A stretch of DNA of 64,000 nucleotides, taken from VXNF01 sp965116465 (lineage in GTDB: Bacteria; Actinomycetota; Acidimicrobiia; Acidimicrobiales; CATQHL01). Below the pieces are notes generated by a model, which saw nothing but the letters and a program-made list of their open reading frames with translations, made no database searches and was not told the DNA's origin. Below are positions 27,380 through 35,470 of the stretch, piece after piece (within the stretch, counting starts at the first letter, position 1; every line of letters begins with the position of its first letter). Made by a program: the position numbers and the translations under genes. The stretch spans positions 1,798,001-1,862,000 of the forward strand of contig OZ220687.1 of the NCBI GenBank assembly GCA_965116465.1. Direction: 5' to 3'.

Positions 27380-27588
27380 CCGAAACGAGCGGCATCCCGG
27401 CAGTCACACCTCTGACCTGCCGCAGGATCCCGGTTCTACGCGTCTTGTGGGGCAGGTGGGGGTTCGGTTGTCTGGCGATCTCAGTGTGTCATGCGCAGCG
27501 GTACAGGACGCGCCGGCGATGACGCCGCCCGGTTCAATGTCTTCAGATCCCGAGACGCCGTTCGCTCTCCGATGACACTCGCGGGCGG

Positions 27589-27596
27589 GCTATCCG
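27589..27596 (+). repeat. 8-bp target-site duplication, left copy (GCTATCCG)
   Basis: GCTATCCG directly abuts the left terminal inverted repeat of the ISL3 element. The identical 8 bp follow its right end at 28999-29006. ISL3-family elements generate 8-bp duplications. Confidence 0.8.
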
Positions 27597-28998
27597 GGCG
27601 CTTCGGTTTTCAGCGGGGAGTGACGCTGGCGAGGAGCGCCCAGTTGGGTTTGCCGGCGTAGAGCAGGGCGCGGATGCGGTAGTGGGCGAAGCGGCGGAAT
27701 CCGAAGGCGGCGCGCTTGACGCGTTTGACGAGGTTGTTGATCGCTTCGGTGGGGCCGTTGGTGACCTGGGCTCGGTGCCAGTTCACGATCGCGTGATGCC
27801 AGCGGCTGAGGGTGCGGCCCAGGCGGCGCAGCTCCGGCGGGCAGTCGGTGTCGGTGAGGTCGGTGGCGAGTTCGGTGAGGTAGGCGCCGGCGAGTTGCGG
27901 GCAGTCGATGTCATAGAGGCCGCGGAGGGTTTCCTTGGCGTGCCAGGCGAGGCGGACCTCGCCGCGGGGATCGCCGGCGGCGAGCAGGCCACGAAGCTTG
28001 GCGTCGCTGTGGTCGCTGAGCCGCTCGTGGGCGGAGATCAGCAGCCGCCGCGCCCGCCACAGCGGGTCGCCCTTGCGGCCGCGGTGGCCCAGGGTGTCGT
28101 TCTGGGTTCTGCGGCGGACCTCGTCGATGCTGTTGTTGGCGAGGCGGATCACGTGGAACGGATCGGCGACCTGGCCGACGTGGGCCAGCGCCACGTCGAA
28201 GGTGCGCCGGTAGGCGCCGGAGAGGTCCAGCACGCCCCAGGTGATGTCGTCGCGCCACGCCTGGGGCTGATCCAACAGCCAGCTGATCGGAGCCCCAGCG
28301 TCGCGACCAGGGACAATGTCGAGCAACTGGCCTCCGGTCACGTCCACGATCGAGGTGCACCACCGGCGCCTCCGCCAGGGCCCTTGGCGGCCGAACAGGG
28401 TCTCATCGAGCCCCAACGCCGACACATTGCCCACCCGCTGGGCGTCGGCGGCCAGCAGCGCCTGGCCCCAGGTGAGCACCGCCCGGTTCGCCGTGTGCCA
28501 GTCACAACCCAACTCGTCGGCCACATCAGTGACCGGGCGAGCGTCGCGGCCCACCGCAACGGTCGCCCAGCGACCCGCCCGGGCCGTCAACGTCGACCGC
28601 GCCGGCGCGATCCGCTCAGCGACCTCAGTGAACGATCCCACAGGGCACCTCGTCGCCGGGCAGCGCCAGCGCCACTTGTGCCACACCAGGCGCACCGGCC
28701 GGCCGAAGGCGGGCAGGTCCACCAACCGCACCGGACTGGCGCCCTTGGACCACACCACCCCGCCGCAACCCCCACAGGCCGGCCGGCGCCGCGTCCGGAT
28801 GTGCACCGCCAACGGCCCGGCCGCCTCGTCGTCGACGCCGAGGACCTCCACCTCGCCCAGACCGACCAACAACTCGCAGATACGCGTAGGGTTCTCCACC
28901 ACCGGGGGCCTCCTTTGCATCGGTGTGTGTCAAACCCGATTCTGGAGGCCCCCACCCGCGCCATCGCGGACCCAGTGCCCGCTCATTTCCGAAGAGCC
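27597..28998 (-). mobile_element. Complete ISL3-family insertion sequence, 1402 bp
   Basis: The element has terminal inverted repeats that match in 20 of 26 positions. The left end reads GGCGCTTCGG and the right end, inverted, reads GGCTCTTCGG; both continue to an AGCGGG block. Perfect 8-bp target duplications flank it. It holds one full-length transposase gene on the minus strand. Its right end lies next to the stop codon of mcrC, whose last bases are part of the target duplication. Confidence 0.85.
27610..28920 (-). CDS. ISL3-family transposase
   Basis: A 436-residue DDE transposase. The N-terminal zinc-finger part has CGGCGGVVWSKG and the later CPATRCPV. The catalytic residues are likely the Asp in ALGLDETLFG, the Asp in GVLDLSGAYR and the Glu in TNGPTEAINNLVKRVKR, the last being the family hallmark. 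It is full length with no internal stop, so the element may still be mobile. The gene fills almost all of the 1402-bp element. Confidence 0.93.
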   Translation of the reverse strand: MQRRPPVVENPTRICELLVGLGEVEVLGVDDEAAGPLAVHIRTRRRPACGGCGGVVWSKGASPVRLVDLPAFGRPVRLVWHKWRWRCPATRCPVGSFTEVAERIAPARSTLTARAGRWATVAVGRDARPVTDVADELGCDWHTANRAVLTWGQALLAADAQRVGNVSALGLDETLFGRQGPWRRRRWCTSIVDVTGGQLLDIVPGRDAGAPISWLLDQPQAWRDDITWGVLDLSGAYRRTFDVALAHVGQVADPFHVIRLANNSIDEVRRRTQNDTLGHRGRKGDPLWRARRLLISAHERLSDHSDAKLRGLLAAGDPRGEVRLAWHAKETLRGLYDIDCPQLAGAYLTELATDLTDTDCPPELRRLGRTLSRWHHAIVNWHRAQVTNGPTEAINNLVKRVKRAAFGFRRFAHYRIRALLYAGKPNWALLASVTPR

Positions 28999-29006
28999 GC
29001 TATCCG
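28999..29006 (+). repeat. 8-bp target-site duplication, right copy (GCTATCCG)
   Basis: This is identical to 27589-27596. On the minus strand it contains the TAG stop codon of mcrC (29000-29002). Confidence 0.8.
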
Positions 29007-30124
29007 GCGCCTACGAGTGAGAGCAGGCGGTCCCTGATGGCCGTGCTGTCGGCGGCCAGGTCCACGGTGGCGAAGCGGATCCGGTGTCCCTGGATGGTGG
29101 CCTCCTCGTCGACGTCACGCCCTACAGACGGGTGCAACAGCATCCCCGAGGCGTTCTGCGACCGCGGATCGTCAGAACGTTCCTGGGAGCGCAGGTAGGC
29201 GTACATCTGGTACAGGTAGCTGCTTCGTAGCTTCTCGCCCCCGTACTGAGCGGGACTCAGGATGTGTGTGAACTTCGTATCGATGACGAGCCGCTGTTGC
29301 GCTGGCCGCCCTGTCTCGGCCGGCGCTTCCAGAACGATGTCGGTCTTCATGGAGGGCAGGATCTCGGCCATGCCGGGGGTTGCATGCTCGTACTGCCAGT
29401 GGATTCTGTTCCCCGTACCGACCTGCCAGCCGCGAGGAGTGAGAACGGTCTGATAGAAGCCCCCGACCGCGGCTTCGAAGAGGGTCCGGGCCCGCACGTC
29501 GTCGCGATCCGGCGATGACAGGTGGACCCGCCCCTGTTCCTCGGTCGGCAGCCTCAGCCGGAACGCGAGCCGGGCCGCAGCCAGCATCTGTCGGTCCTCG
29601 GCGTTGGTTCGACCGGTCGTCTCCGGTGTTGTGGTCCCGCTCCGGTATTGAATCGACGACGGCTCGCCACCGACGCCGGCCCGTTCCAACGCGGCGGCAG
29701 CAGTACGGCAGCGCCGGACCAACTCCTCGGTCTGGACGGTCCCGGTCAGTTCCCGGAGGCCCGCCTTGACGAATCGGTTACGCGGCGTGTCGGTGGTCAA
29801 CTCGTCGAACGTGCATGCGACCCTGCCGCGCTGAAGCAGACTGCGGCGCTCCGTGCGCAGGTGGTCTATCCGTCCCCGGACCCGAGCAAGATCGGCCTGC
29901 CGGCGGCGAAGTTCGGAACTCAGGTTGCGGCGCAGGCGACGCTGCACGGCATGGGTAAGGATCTTCGCCACGAGGTCTGGTATGTCGTCGGGATTCTCTT
30001 CGACGGCGTACCGGCGGCTGCCCGGAATCTCCCGATACAGCCGGGAGGCGTACAGCATCAGCAGCCAAACATTGCGCACCGGGATCCCGCCGACGAGGGC
30101 GTCGCCGGCAGCCGAGTCACTCAC
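29000..30124 (-). CDS. mcrC: McrC-family nuclease subunit of a type IV (modification-dependent) restriction system
   Basis: McrC binds the McrB motor and cuts modified DNA. The 374-residue product has IPVRNVWLLMLYASRLY near the N-terminus, typical of McrC, and a PD-(D/E)xK site in the C-terminal half (MKTDIVLEAP, then RLVIDTKFTHI). The GTG start at 30124 overlaps the mcrB stop by 4 bases (GTGA). The frame is open further upstream, but that part overlaps mcrB. The stop codon lies in the ISL3 target duplication, so the insertion left the protein intact. Confidence 0.85.
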   Translation of the reverse strand: MSDSAAGDALVGGIPVRNVWLLMLYASRLYREIPGSRRYAVEENPDDIPDLVAKILTHAVQRRLRRNLSSELRRRQADLARVRGRIDHLRTERRSLLQRGRVACTFDELTTDTPRNRFVKAGLRELTGTVQTEELVRRCRTAAAALERAGVGGEPSSIQYRSGTTTPETTGRTNAEDRQMLAAARLAFRLRLPTEEQGRVHLSSPDRDDVRARTLFEAAVGGFYQTVLTPRGWQVGTGNRIHWQYEHATPGMAEILPSMKTDIVLEAPAETGRPAQQRLVIDTKFTHILSPAQYGGEKLRSSYLYQMYAYLRSQERSDDPRSQNASGMLLHPSVGRDVDEEATIQGHRIRFATVDLAADSTAIRDRLLSLVGAG

Positions 30125-32274
30125 GGTGTGAGACCTCGGAGCAGCTTTTTCCCTTCGTCCTCGGCCCTCTTCGGATCGTCGAACCAGTACTCCCCCAAGA
30201 GGGGCGTGATCTCGGTCTCCACGACCTGCCTGAACCACTGCTGTGGATCTTGGATCTCAACGCCGGGTGGCGGGGTGACCACGCTGTGGCCGATCTGGAA
30301 GTGCGGACCGAGGACAGCATCGCCGGCGATGGCCGCGTTCAACGCGTCCAGACGGCCCTCGATGTCCCGCAAGAAGGCGTCCTCGATGCGGCATTGCTCG
30401 CCGACCCATGTCCGCCAGGTCTCGCCGAGCGTCGGTTCGAGGTCCACGAACGCGAACCGCCGTCGCAGGGCGAAATCCACGAGAGCCAGCGAACGGTCGG
30501 CCACGTTCATGGTGCCGACGACATAGAGGTTCGGTGGGATGTGGACGCGCTCGCCGGAGCCTCTGCGGTAACTCAGAGCGATTGCCTCGGCGGGAGTGCG
30601 CTTGTCGGCCTCGAGCAGGGTGAGCACCTCGCCGAAGATCTGGGCGGGATTGCCCCTGTTGATCTCCTCGATGACGAGCACGTACGCGTCCTCCGGGTCG
30701 TCCGCGGCTGCCTCGACCGCCTCAAGGAACGGGCCGTCCACGAGTTGGAGACCGCCGCCCTCCGTCGGGCGCCAGCCACGCACGAAGTCCTCGTACGAGA
30801 GGTTCGGGTGGAACTGGAACGGCCGGACCCGGCTCTCGGACCTGCGACCGATCAGCGCGTACCCCAGCCGCTTTGCCAACCACGTCTTCCCCGTGCCCGG
30901 TGGCCCCTGCAGGATGAGGTTCTTCTTGTCCCGCAGTCGCTCGAGCATCGTCTCGAGCCGGGCCCGCTCGATGAAGCACCCGTCACCGATGATGTCCTCG
31001 ACTGAGTACGGCGGCTCGCCGTCGTCCTCAGGTGGTTTCGGGGGGTCCGGGCCATCTCGTTCGCTGGTGTAGGCCGCCGCTGACAACTCGGGATAGGAAT
31101 GAACCACGGAGTCCTCGTCTGCGAACAGCTCCTGGAGCCTGTCGCAAAGGGCCAGATAGGACCGCGCATCGGGCATGTCCACGTCGAGATCGATCCGCAA
31201 GGTGCGAGCGATGAATGAGGACGAGTAGGCGTCAAGCGTCGGGAAGTCCCAGGGTCTCGCCCAGAACAGTCCCATTGTCAGTCTCCTCTTTACGAACGGA
31301 AGCGGGATCGCCTCATCGAAGGAAGCCTCGAATCCCTCTCGAGTCGCCTCGCCGCCACCGTCGGCATATTCGAGTCCGTGTCGGAACACCCGCCAGAGGG
31401 CATCGATTTGATCCGCAGGGCGAAGATCGGCGTAGTGGAAGAACCACACCTGGCGATTGTCAACAAGTGGGATCCCCTCGAAAGACTCCGGCAGCGGCTC
31501 GGTCACACCGAGGAGATCGGCCAGACCCTGCGCGACCGTCCGGCGGTTCTCATCGGTGATGCGGCGATTGATCAGGGCGAAGGTGGTGAAGGGGCAGATG
31601 TCCTGCAGGGGACCGGACGATCCGTCTGCGAACCGATCCTCTACCGGCAGCGGACGACTGAGTCTGTTGGAAACTTCGTGTATCGCTGCGAGCAGGGGCT
31701 CACGGTTATCGCGGAAGTCGAGCAGGCGGTCGGCCAACGCTGAGTAGAAGACGGTCCAACCGAAGCGGTCGGGCGTCTCAGGCCGGTCGCCGAACCGATC
31801 CGCCCAGAACGGCCTGTTGCGGAATCCGTCGATGTCCTGGGACTCGGCCTCGAACGCGAATCTGAGTAGCTCGTCGCCCCACCGTCTTCCGGACTCGACC
31901 TTCCAGACGGTTCGCCTGTTCGTGAAGAAGTACCACTCACGAGGAGGATCCACCGGGGTCCAATCGACCAGTAGACAGAGCCCGTCCCCGGGGTTCTCTG
32001 CGACGATTCCGGTGGCCTTGATGGCCATAACCGACACGAACTGCCCGCGGTTGTCGAACGGCAGATCGTGCTTCCTCGTGTACGCCGACTTCAAGGCGAC
32101 CCGGTCGCCAGCTCGGATCGACTTCACCTCCTCGAGGTACCGATCCGGATCCGTATACCCGTGCTCCCAGACGCCATCCCGCACGAAGCGTGCCGATTGG
32201 TCGTCGTCCCCGCCAAACGACGCGCCGAGGAACCACGCGTAACCGATCCCGGCGCCGCCACCGCTTGAAACCAC
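30121..32274 (-). CDS. mcrB: McrB-family AAA+ GTPase of a type IV restriction system, with an N-terminal reader-like domain
   Basis: The motor subunit, 717 residues. The AAA+ domain has Walker A GPPGTGKTW (residues 457-465), Walker B VLVIEEINRGN (533-543) and the McrB-specific GTMNVADRS (588-596). Residues 10-125 (GYAWFLGASFGG, then IRAGDRVALKSA, then EWYFFTNRRTVWKV) resemble an EVE/PUA-like module that could read modified bases. Residues 170-400 have no recognised motif. The start is a GTG at 32274. It is translationally coupled to mcrC. The target modification cannot be told from sequence. Confidence 0.85.
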   Translation of the reverse strand: MVSSGGGAGIGYAWFLGASFGGDDDQSARFVRDGVWEHGYTDPDRYLEEVKSIRAGDRVALKSAYTRKHDLPFDNRGQFVSVMAIKATGIVAENPGDGLCLLVDWTPVDPPREWYFFTNRRTVWKVESGRRWGDELLRFAFEAESQDIDGFRNRPFWADRFGDRPETPDRFGWTVFYSALADRLLDFRDNREPLLAAIHEVSNRLSRPLPVEDRFADGSSGPLQDICPFTTFALINRRITDENRRTVAQGLADLLGVTEPLPESFEGIPLVDNRQVWFFHYADLRPADQIDALWRVFRHGLEYADGGGEATREGFEASFDEAIPLPFVKRRLTMGLFWARPWDFPTLDAYSSSFIARTLRIDLDVDMPDARSYLALCDRLQELFADEDSVVHSYPELSAAAYTSERDGPDPPKPPEDDGEPPYSVEDIIGDGCFIERARLETMLERLRDKKNLILQGPPGTGKTWLAKRLGYALIGRRSESRVRPFQFHPNLSYEDFVRGWRPTEGGGLQLVDGPFLEAVEAAADDPEDAYVLVIEEINRGNPAQIFGEVLTLLEADKRTPAEAIALSYRRGSGERVHIPPNLYVVGTMNVADRSLALVDFALRRRFAFVDLEPTLGETWRTWVGEQCRIEDAFLRDIEGRLDALNAAIAGDAVLGPHFQIGHSVVTPPPGVEIQDPQQWFRQVVETEITPLLGEYWFDDPKRAEDEGKKLLRGLTP

Positions 32275-32537
32275 GCCTCACTCCTCGCGCTTCGATCATG
32301 ATGCAACGAGGGCATCCTAAGCATCTCAGTGCCCCGCCGGACGACGAGATTCGGGAGGTCCCGGTGCAGTCTGCGACATGGTCGGCTGCCCGGGACACAC
32401 CAGAACCTGCGCGAAACAGCGAAGCAGTGCACGGGGAGCAGGCTGACGGCGTCTGGCTTGGCGTGAAGGCGGCCCCGCGTTCGCGGGTGCCTTGCCCGGG
32501 ACACGACGACGTTGCTGGCCCCATGACGGCGATCACT

Positions 32538-32575
32538 GGAATTCCCCGCTTCTGATCACGGAAATTCCCCACCCT
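32538..32575 (+). repeat. IS21-type terminal repeats
   Basis: Two near-identical units, GGAATTCCCC and GGAAATTCCCC, each preceded by GATCAC, occur 25 bp apart. Multiple short repeats of this kind mark the ends of IS21-family elements. The istA remnant follows about 80 bp downstream. Confidence 0.5.
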
Positions 32576-32652
32576 GGGTCCACCTGTTGGGGGTGGGGCT
32601 CCTGTGAGCTGGGCGTTGTGAGACGTTCAGCGAGCACAGGAGACCCGCCGAG

Positions 32653-32865
32653 ATGATCACACAGGGAGAAGGAGTGGAGATTCACGCTCGAGACGGCAGG
32701 GGTGGTCGATCTCGGCGATCGCCCGTCACGTCGGTGTTGACCGCAGTACGGTGCGGGCGCATCTGGCCGGCGAGCGGGAGCCGGAGGTGCGCCGCAGCAG
32801 CGCGGTGGACCCGTTCGATGAGTTCGAGGCGCATGTGCGTCCCCGCCCCGCAACGAGCCGACAGA
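32653..32865 (+). pseudogene. Remnant of an IS21-family transposase gene (istA N-terminus), frameshifted
   Basis: The reading begins MITQGEGVEIHA, the usual start of IstA. After a frame change near 32690 it continues ISAIARHVGVDRSTVRAHLAG, a helix-turn-helix, and SSAVDPFDEFEAHVR. The rest of istA and all of istB are missing. This is a decayed insertion sequence. Confidence 0.7.
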
Positions 32866-32991
32866 TTCCGAGAAGGGCACCCTGTCCAGTCAAGAAACGG
32901 GTCACACCCGTCACCGACCGGGGGCCCACGCAGTATGAGTGTCAGGAAATCTTCCTCAGGTCTAGGTTGGGTCTGATGCAAGGAGATCCTG

Positions 32992-33093
32992 ATGCCCAAG
33001 CCGTCGAAGAGCGGCCCTGAGCGCAAGCTGTAGGTGGCGTTGTCGGTGTTGCGCGGGAGCGGTCAGGTGCGCCGCCGCCAGGAAGTCTGAGCG
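32992..33093 (+). pseudogene. Short transposase-like remnant
   Basis: The reading MPKPSKSGPERKL is followed by a TAG and, in the same frame, VALSVLRGSGQVRRRQEV. This resembles the helix-turn-helix start of a small IS-encoded OrfA. It is too short for a firm assignment. The whole 32275-33225 stretch (about 950 bp) has no intact gene and is made of IS debris. Confidence 0.35.
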
Positions 33094-33225
33094 GCCCCGG
33101 TCTATCGGTGATCGCCGGGAGGCGCGGTTGGGGCGATGATCCCGGCGGGGAGATGCTCGTCGGCCGATTGGGTGCGGGCCGTGGTCCGGCTTCGCCGAGG
33201 CCGACCACTGCATATCGGCGTGCTC

Positions 33226-33966
33226 CTATGGGAGGGGGCCGAGTGGTTTTCTGTGCGTTGATCGTTCGACGGGCGGGTCTGGGTGCGCGGCGCGGAGATG
33301 CTGTAGATGATTGTGGAGATCGGGTACTCGTGTTCTCAGGTAGGCGAGCGTGGCGTCTCGCGCGCCGTCGAAGACTCGGTCCTCTTGGAGGGTTCCGGGG
33401 TCCGCGAGCAGGTCCACGATCCGCGCGAGGTCGCGGCTGGAGGGTCGTGTCCCGTAGCGGTGCATGTGGAACAGGAGCCCGTCCTCGAGGCAGTACGAGC
33501 CGTCGTCGTCGATGGCCTTCAGGTCGATGTAGTCGCGGAGCTTCGGGCGGTAGAGGATGACGTCGAGTTTGGAGGCGAGCAGGTCGGGTAGAGACGCGAC
33601 CGGCAGGCCAGAAATCGGGGTGGGTGGCCGGATGTTGCGGATGGCGCCTGGGTTGTCGCCGCGGCGGGGCGCGGAGAACACCTGCACCTCGACGCCCCAG
33701 AGGGTGGCGTGCATCGCGTCGTCTTCTGCCAGCGAGACGTCGATGTCTTCGGTCTGTTTGGCCAGTGCCGCGCTGATCCGCCGGCCGCTGAAGGGCCGGA
33801 GGGTCATGAAGTCCAAGTCGAAGGACACGCGATGGCGCAGATGGATGGCCAGCGCAGTGCCGCCGACAAGAGAGCCGTCCAAGCCGCTGACAACCTTGGC
33901 GAGCATCGGCCACACCTCGCGCATCTCTTCGCTGAGATGGTCGCTCCAGTCGTCGAGTCCGGGCAT
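33226..33966 (-). CDS. AbiEii/AbiGii-family nucleotidyltransferase toxin
   Basis: A 246-residue protein of the AbiEii family, toxin of type IV toxin-antitoxin systems that act in phage abortive infection. The nucleotidyltransferase core is SLVGGTALAIHLRHRVSFDLDF with GG at 35-36 and the catalytic D50-x-D52 pair. The later VASLPDLLASKLDVILYRPKLRDYIDLKAI is also a family feature. The ATG is at 33966, 8 bp after the stop of the upstream wHTH gene, the usual antitoxin-toxin order. About 25 residues at the C-terminus are Pro/His/Arg-rich and may be a species-specific tail. Confidence 0.8.
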   Translation of the reverse strand: MPGLDDWSDHLSEEMREVWPMLAKVVSGLDGSLVGGTALAIHLRHRVSFDLDFMTLRPFSGRRISAALAKQTEDIDVSLAEDDAMHATLWGVEVQVFSAPRRGDNPGAIRNIRPPTPISGLPVASLPDLLASKLDVILYRPKLRDYIDLKAIDDDGSYCLEDGLLFHMHRYGTRPSSRDLARIVDLLADPGTLQEDRVFDGARDATLAYLRTRVPDLHNHLQHLRAAHPDPPVERSTHRKPLGPLP

Positions 33967-33974
33967 TGCGCCTC

Positions 33975-34733
33975 TCAGGGTTCGGTTCTGTGGGCCAGCG
34001 CGACGTCGATGCGGCCGGCGGTGGGGTCGGCGTCGTAGCCGCGCATGGTGCGGAGAGTCCGCAACGCCGTGAGGGGGAGGTTGCTCAACGCCCATGCCCG
34101 TGCGGCTGTGTCCTCGCTGTCGATCATCCGCCCGGCGACCGTCACGGCGTCGGCGGGCAGGGAGAGTTCCGCGGGGTGGGTGCCTGAGCTGAAGAGGCTC
34201 CAGAACTGCGGCGGGACCCGCTCCGGCGCCGGCCCGGGGGCGCCCGCAGGCCGCGGCAGGGTCGCGAGCACGTCGAGGCATCGCTCGGAGAGGCTTAGCT
34301 TCCACAGTTCGCCCACACGGGTCCCGTAGCCCCACAGCAGGCGCGCGGTCTCACGGCAGACCAGGCCCTCCTTTTGCATCGCGTCGAGGCATTCGCGCGC
34401 GACTGCTGCCGGAAGGCCGGACGCGTCGGCGAGGGCCTGCACCGTGGAACCGCCGATGCGGCGGCGAAGGATCGTCAACACGAGGCGATGATCGGCCGAC
34501 AGTTGCGGGTCGTCGTGGCGAACATCGGAGGTGGGCCCGATAGTCACACGATACCGGCGCCCGAAACTGCCGAAGGCCCGCAGCAGATCAGCGCCCACCG
34601 GGCCGCGTCGTCGGGGCGCGGGCGGCGCGGCGGCAAGGAGGCGGGCCGCGGCGCCCGGGCGGCGCGTGGAGTCTGAGGTCGAGTCCGCCGCCGGGTCGAA
34701 GTCGGCGACGTGGCCGTCGGCGATGTGGTTCAC
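33975..34733 (-). CDS. Winged-helix protein, likely antitoxin partner of the AbiEii toxin
   Basis: A 252-residue protein directly upstream of the toxin gene. Residues 1-60 are Pro/Ala/Arg-rich. Residues about 75-135 look like a winged helix-turn-helix (DHRLVLTILRRRIGGSTVQALADASGLPAAVARECLDAMQKEGLVCR). The C-terminal 90 residues are helical (DTAARAWALSNLPLTALRTLRTM). AbiEi antitoxins also combine a wHTH with a C-terminal neutralising domain, but I do not see clear sequence identity to AbiEi. The antitoxin role rests on gene order. It begins 2 bp after the small regulator gene ends. Confidence 0.5.
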   Translation of the reverse strand: MNHIADGHVADFDPAADSTSDSTRRPGAAARLLAAAPPAPRRRGPVGADLLRAFGSFGRRYRVTIGPTSDVRHDDPQLSADHRLVLTILRRRIGGSTVQALADASGLPAAVARECLDAMQKEGLVCRETARLLWGYGTRVGELWKLSLSERCLDVLATLPRPAGAPGPAPERVPPQFWSLFSSGTHPAELSLPADAVTVAGRMIDSEDTAARAWALSNLPLTALRTLRTMRGYDADPTAGRIDVALAHRTEP

Positions 34734-34734
34734 G

Positions 34735-34914
34735 TCAGACCGTGGGGCGGTCGGAGAGCCATTCCTCGACCGCGTCGGCCTGCCAGCCGACGACTTGGGG
34801 GCCGAGCCTCTGCGGCGGCGGGAAGCTCCCGTCGCGCCGCCAGCGCTCCAGGGTAGATCTGCTCACGCCGATGGCTCGGCAGACCTCTTTCGGACGCATG
34901 ATTCGGGTCGTCAC
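34735..34914 (-). CDS. AlpA-family helix-turn-helix regulator / excisionase-like protein
   Basis: A small 59-residue protein. MRPKEVCRAIGVSRSTLERW is a MerR/AlpA-type helix-turn-helix and DGSFPPPQRLGPQVVGWQADAVEEWL is the wing and C-terminal helix of that family. AlpA-like proteins act as excisionases or activators of integrases in islands and prophages. The GTG at 34914 overlaps the upstream gene's stop by 4 bases; an ATG at 34899 is an alternative. Confidence 0.78.
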   Translation of the reverse strand: MTTRIMRPKEVCRAIGVSRSTLERWRRDGSFPPPQRLGPQVVGWQADAVEEWLSDRPTV

Positions 34915-35381
34915 TCCTCGGTGTCCTTCTCTTCGGCGTCGGTCTCGTTCGAGTTGTGAGGCGTGATCAGCGGCTCGGGGTGCAGGATGTTGTAGTCGAA
35001 GCGCCCGATCCGCAGCAGGTTGCCGTTGGCGCGCATCTCGTCGAGTCGGCGCTCGCTGGGTCGGCCCCAGTAGGCGATCGCGGATTCCAGTTCGATCAGC
35101 CTCACGGGTTTGCCGGAGGCGTTCAGCATGAAGGGGCTGTAGACGAGCCCGTCGGCGACGGCGCGGCGCACAGTGGGCGCCGTCTTGGCGAACAGGTCGC
35201 AGGCGGCGAGCGGGGTCAGCAACTCGAGTCCCCATTTCGCGGCGACCTCCTTGCAGCCGTGGACGACGTCGGCCTCGGTGCGTGGCCCGTGCTCGGGTCG
35301 CGGGCGCTTGAGACCCTCGATGACTCCGCTGAGGACCTCGATCTGCCGGCGGCGCTCGAGTTCTGTCGGCGGCTCGCTCAT
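34911..35381 (-). CDS. Hypothetical island protein, 156 residues, possible DNA-binding
   Basis: I do not recognise the family. The middle part (LTPLAACDLFAKTAPTVRRAV, then GLVYSPFMLNASGKPVRLIELESAIAYWG) looks like a divergent helix-turn-helix with a wing. The ATG at 35381 follows GGGAGG at a good distance; an ATG at 35396 would add five residues. It is the first gene of a run of four overlapping or touching genes with the AlpA-like regulator and the AbiE-like pair. A perfect 14-bp palindrome lies 27 bp upstream of its start and may be its operator. Confidence 0.5.
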   Translation of the reverse strand: MSEPPTELERRRQIEVLSGVIEGLKRPRPEHGPRTEADVVHGCKEVAAKWGLELLTPLAACDLFAKTAPTVRRAVADGLVYSPFMLNASGKPVRLIELESAIAYWGRPSERRLDEMRANGNLLRIGRFDYNILHPEPLITPHNSNETDAEEKDTEE

Positions 35382-35407
35382 CCTGGCGCCTCCCATCGGA
35401 CCGGGAA

Positions 35408-35421
35408 TATCGATATCGATA
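35408..35421. promoter_or_regulatory. Perfect 14-bp palindrome TATCGATATCGATA, candidate operator
   Basis: It is upstream of the four-gene minus-strand run (156-residue protein, AlpA-like, AbiE-like pair). A TAGACT box (minus strand) lies just beyond it. A second palindrome, TAGCGCGCTA, lies at 35429-35438. An autoregulatory operator bound by one of the helix-turn-helix proteins is likely. Confidence 0.5.
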
Positions 35422-35470
35422 ACGAGTCTAGCGCGCTATCGCTTATCCCACAACCCCCGGGGGGGCGGCG

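Noticed and set aside
27380..27588. Possible gene between the 616-residue protein and the ISL3 element
   Set aside because: The open frames are short and unsupported. The segment is the original DNA downstream of mcrC before the IS inserted, and nothing further is seen in it.
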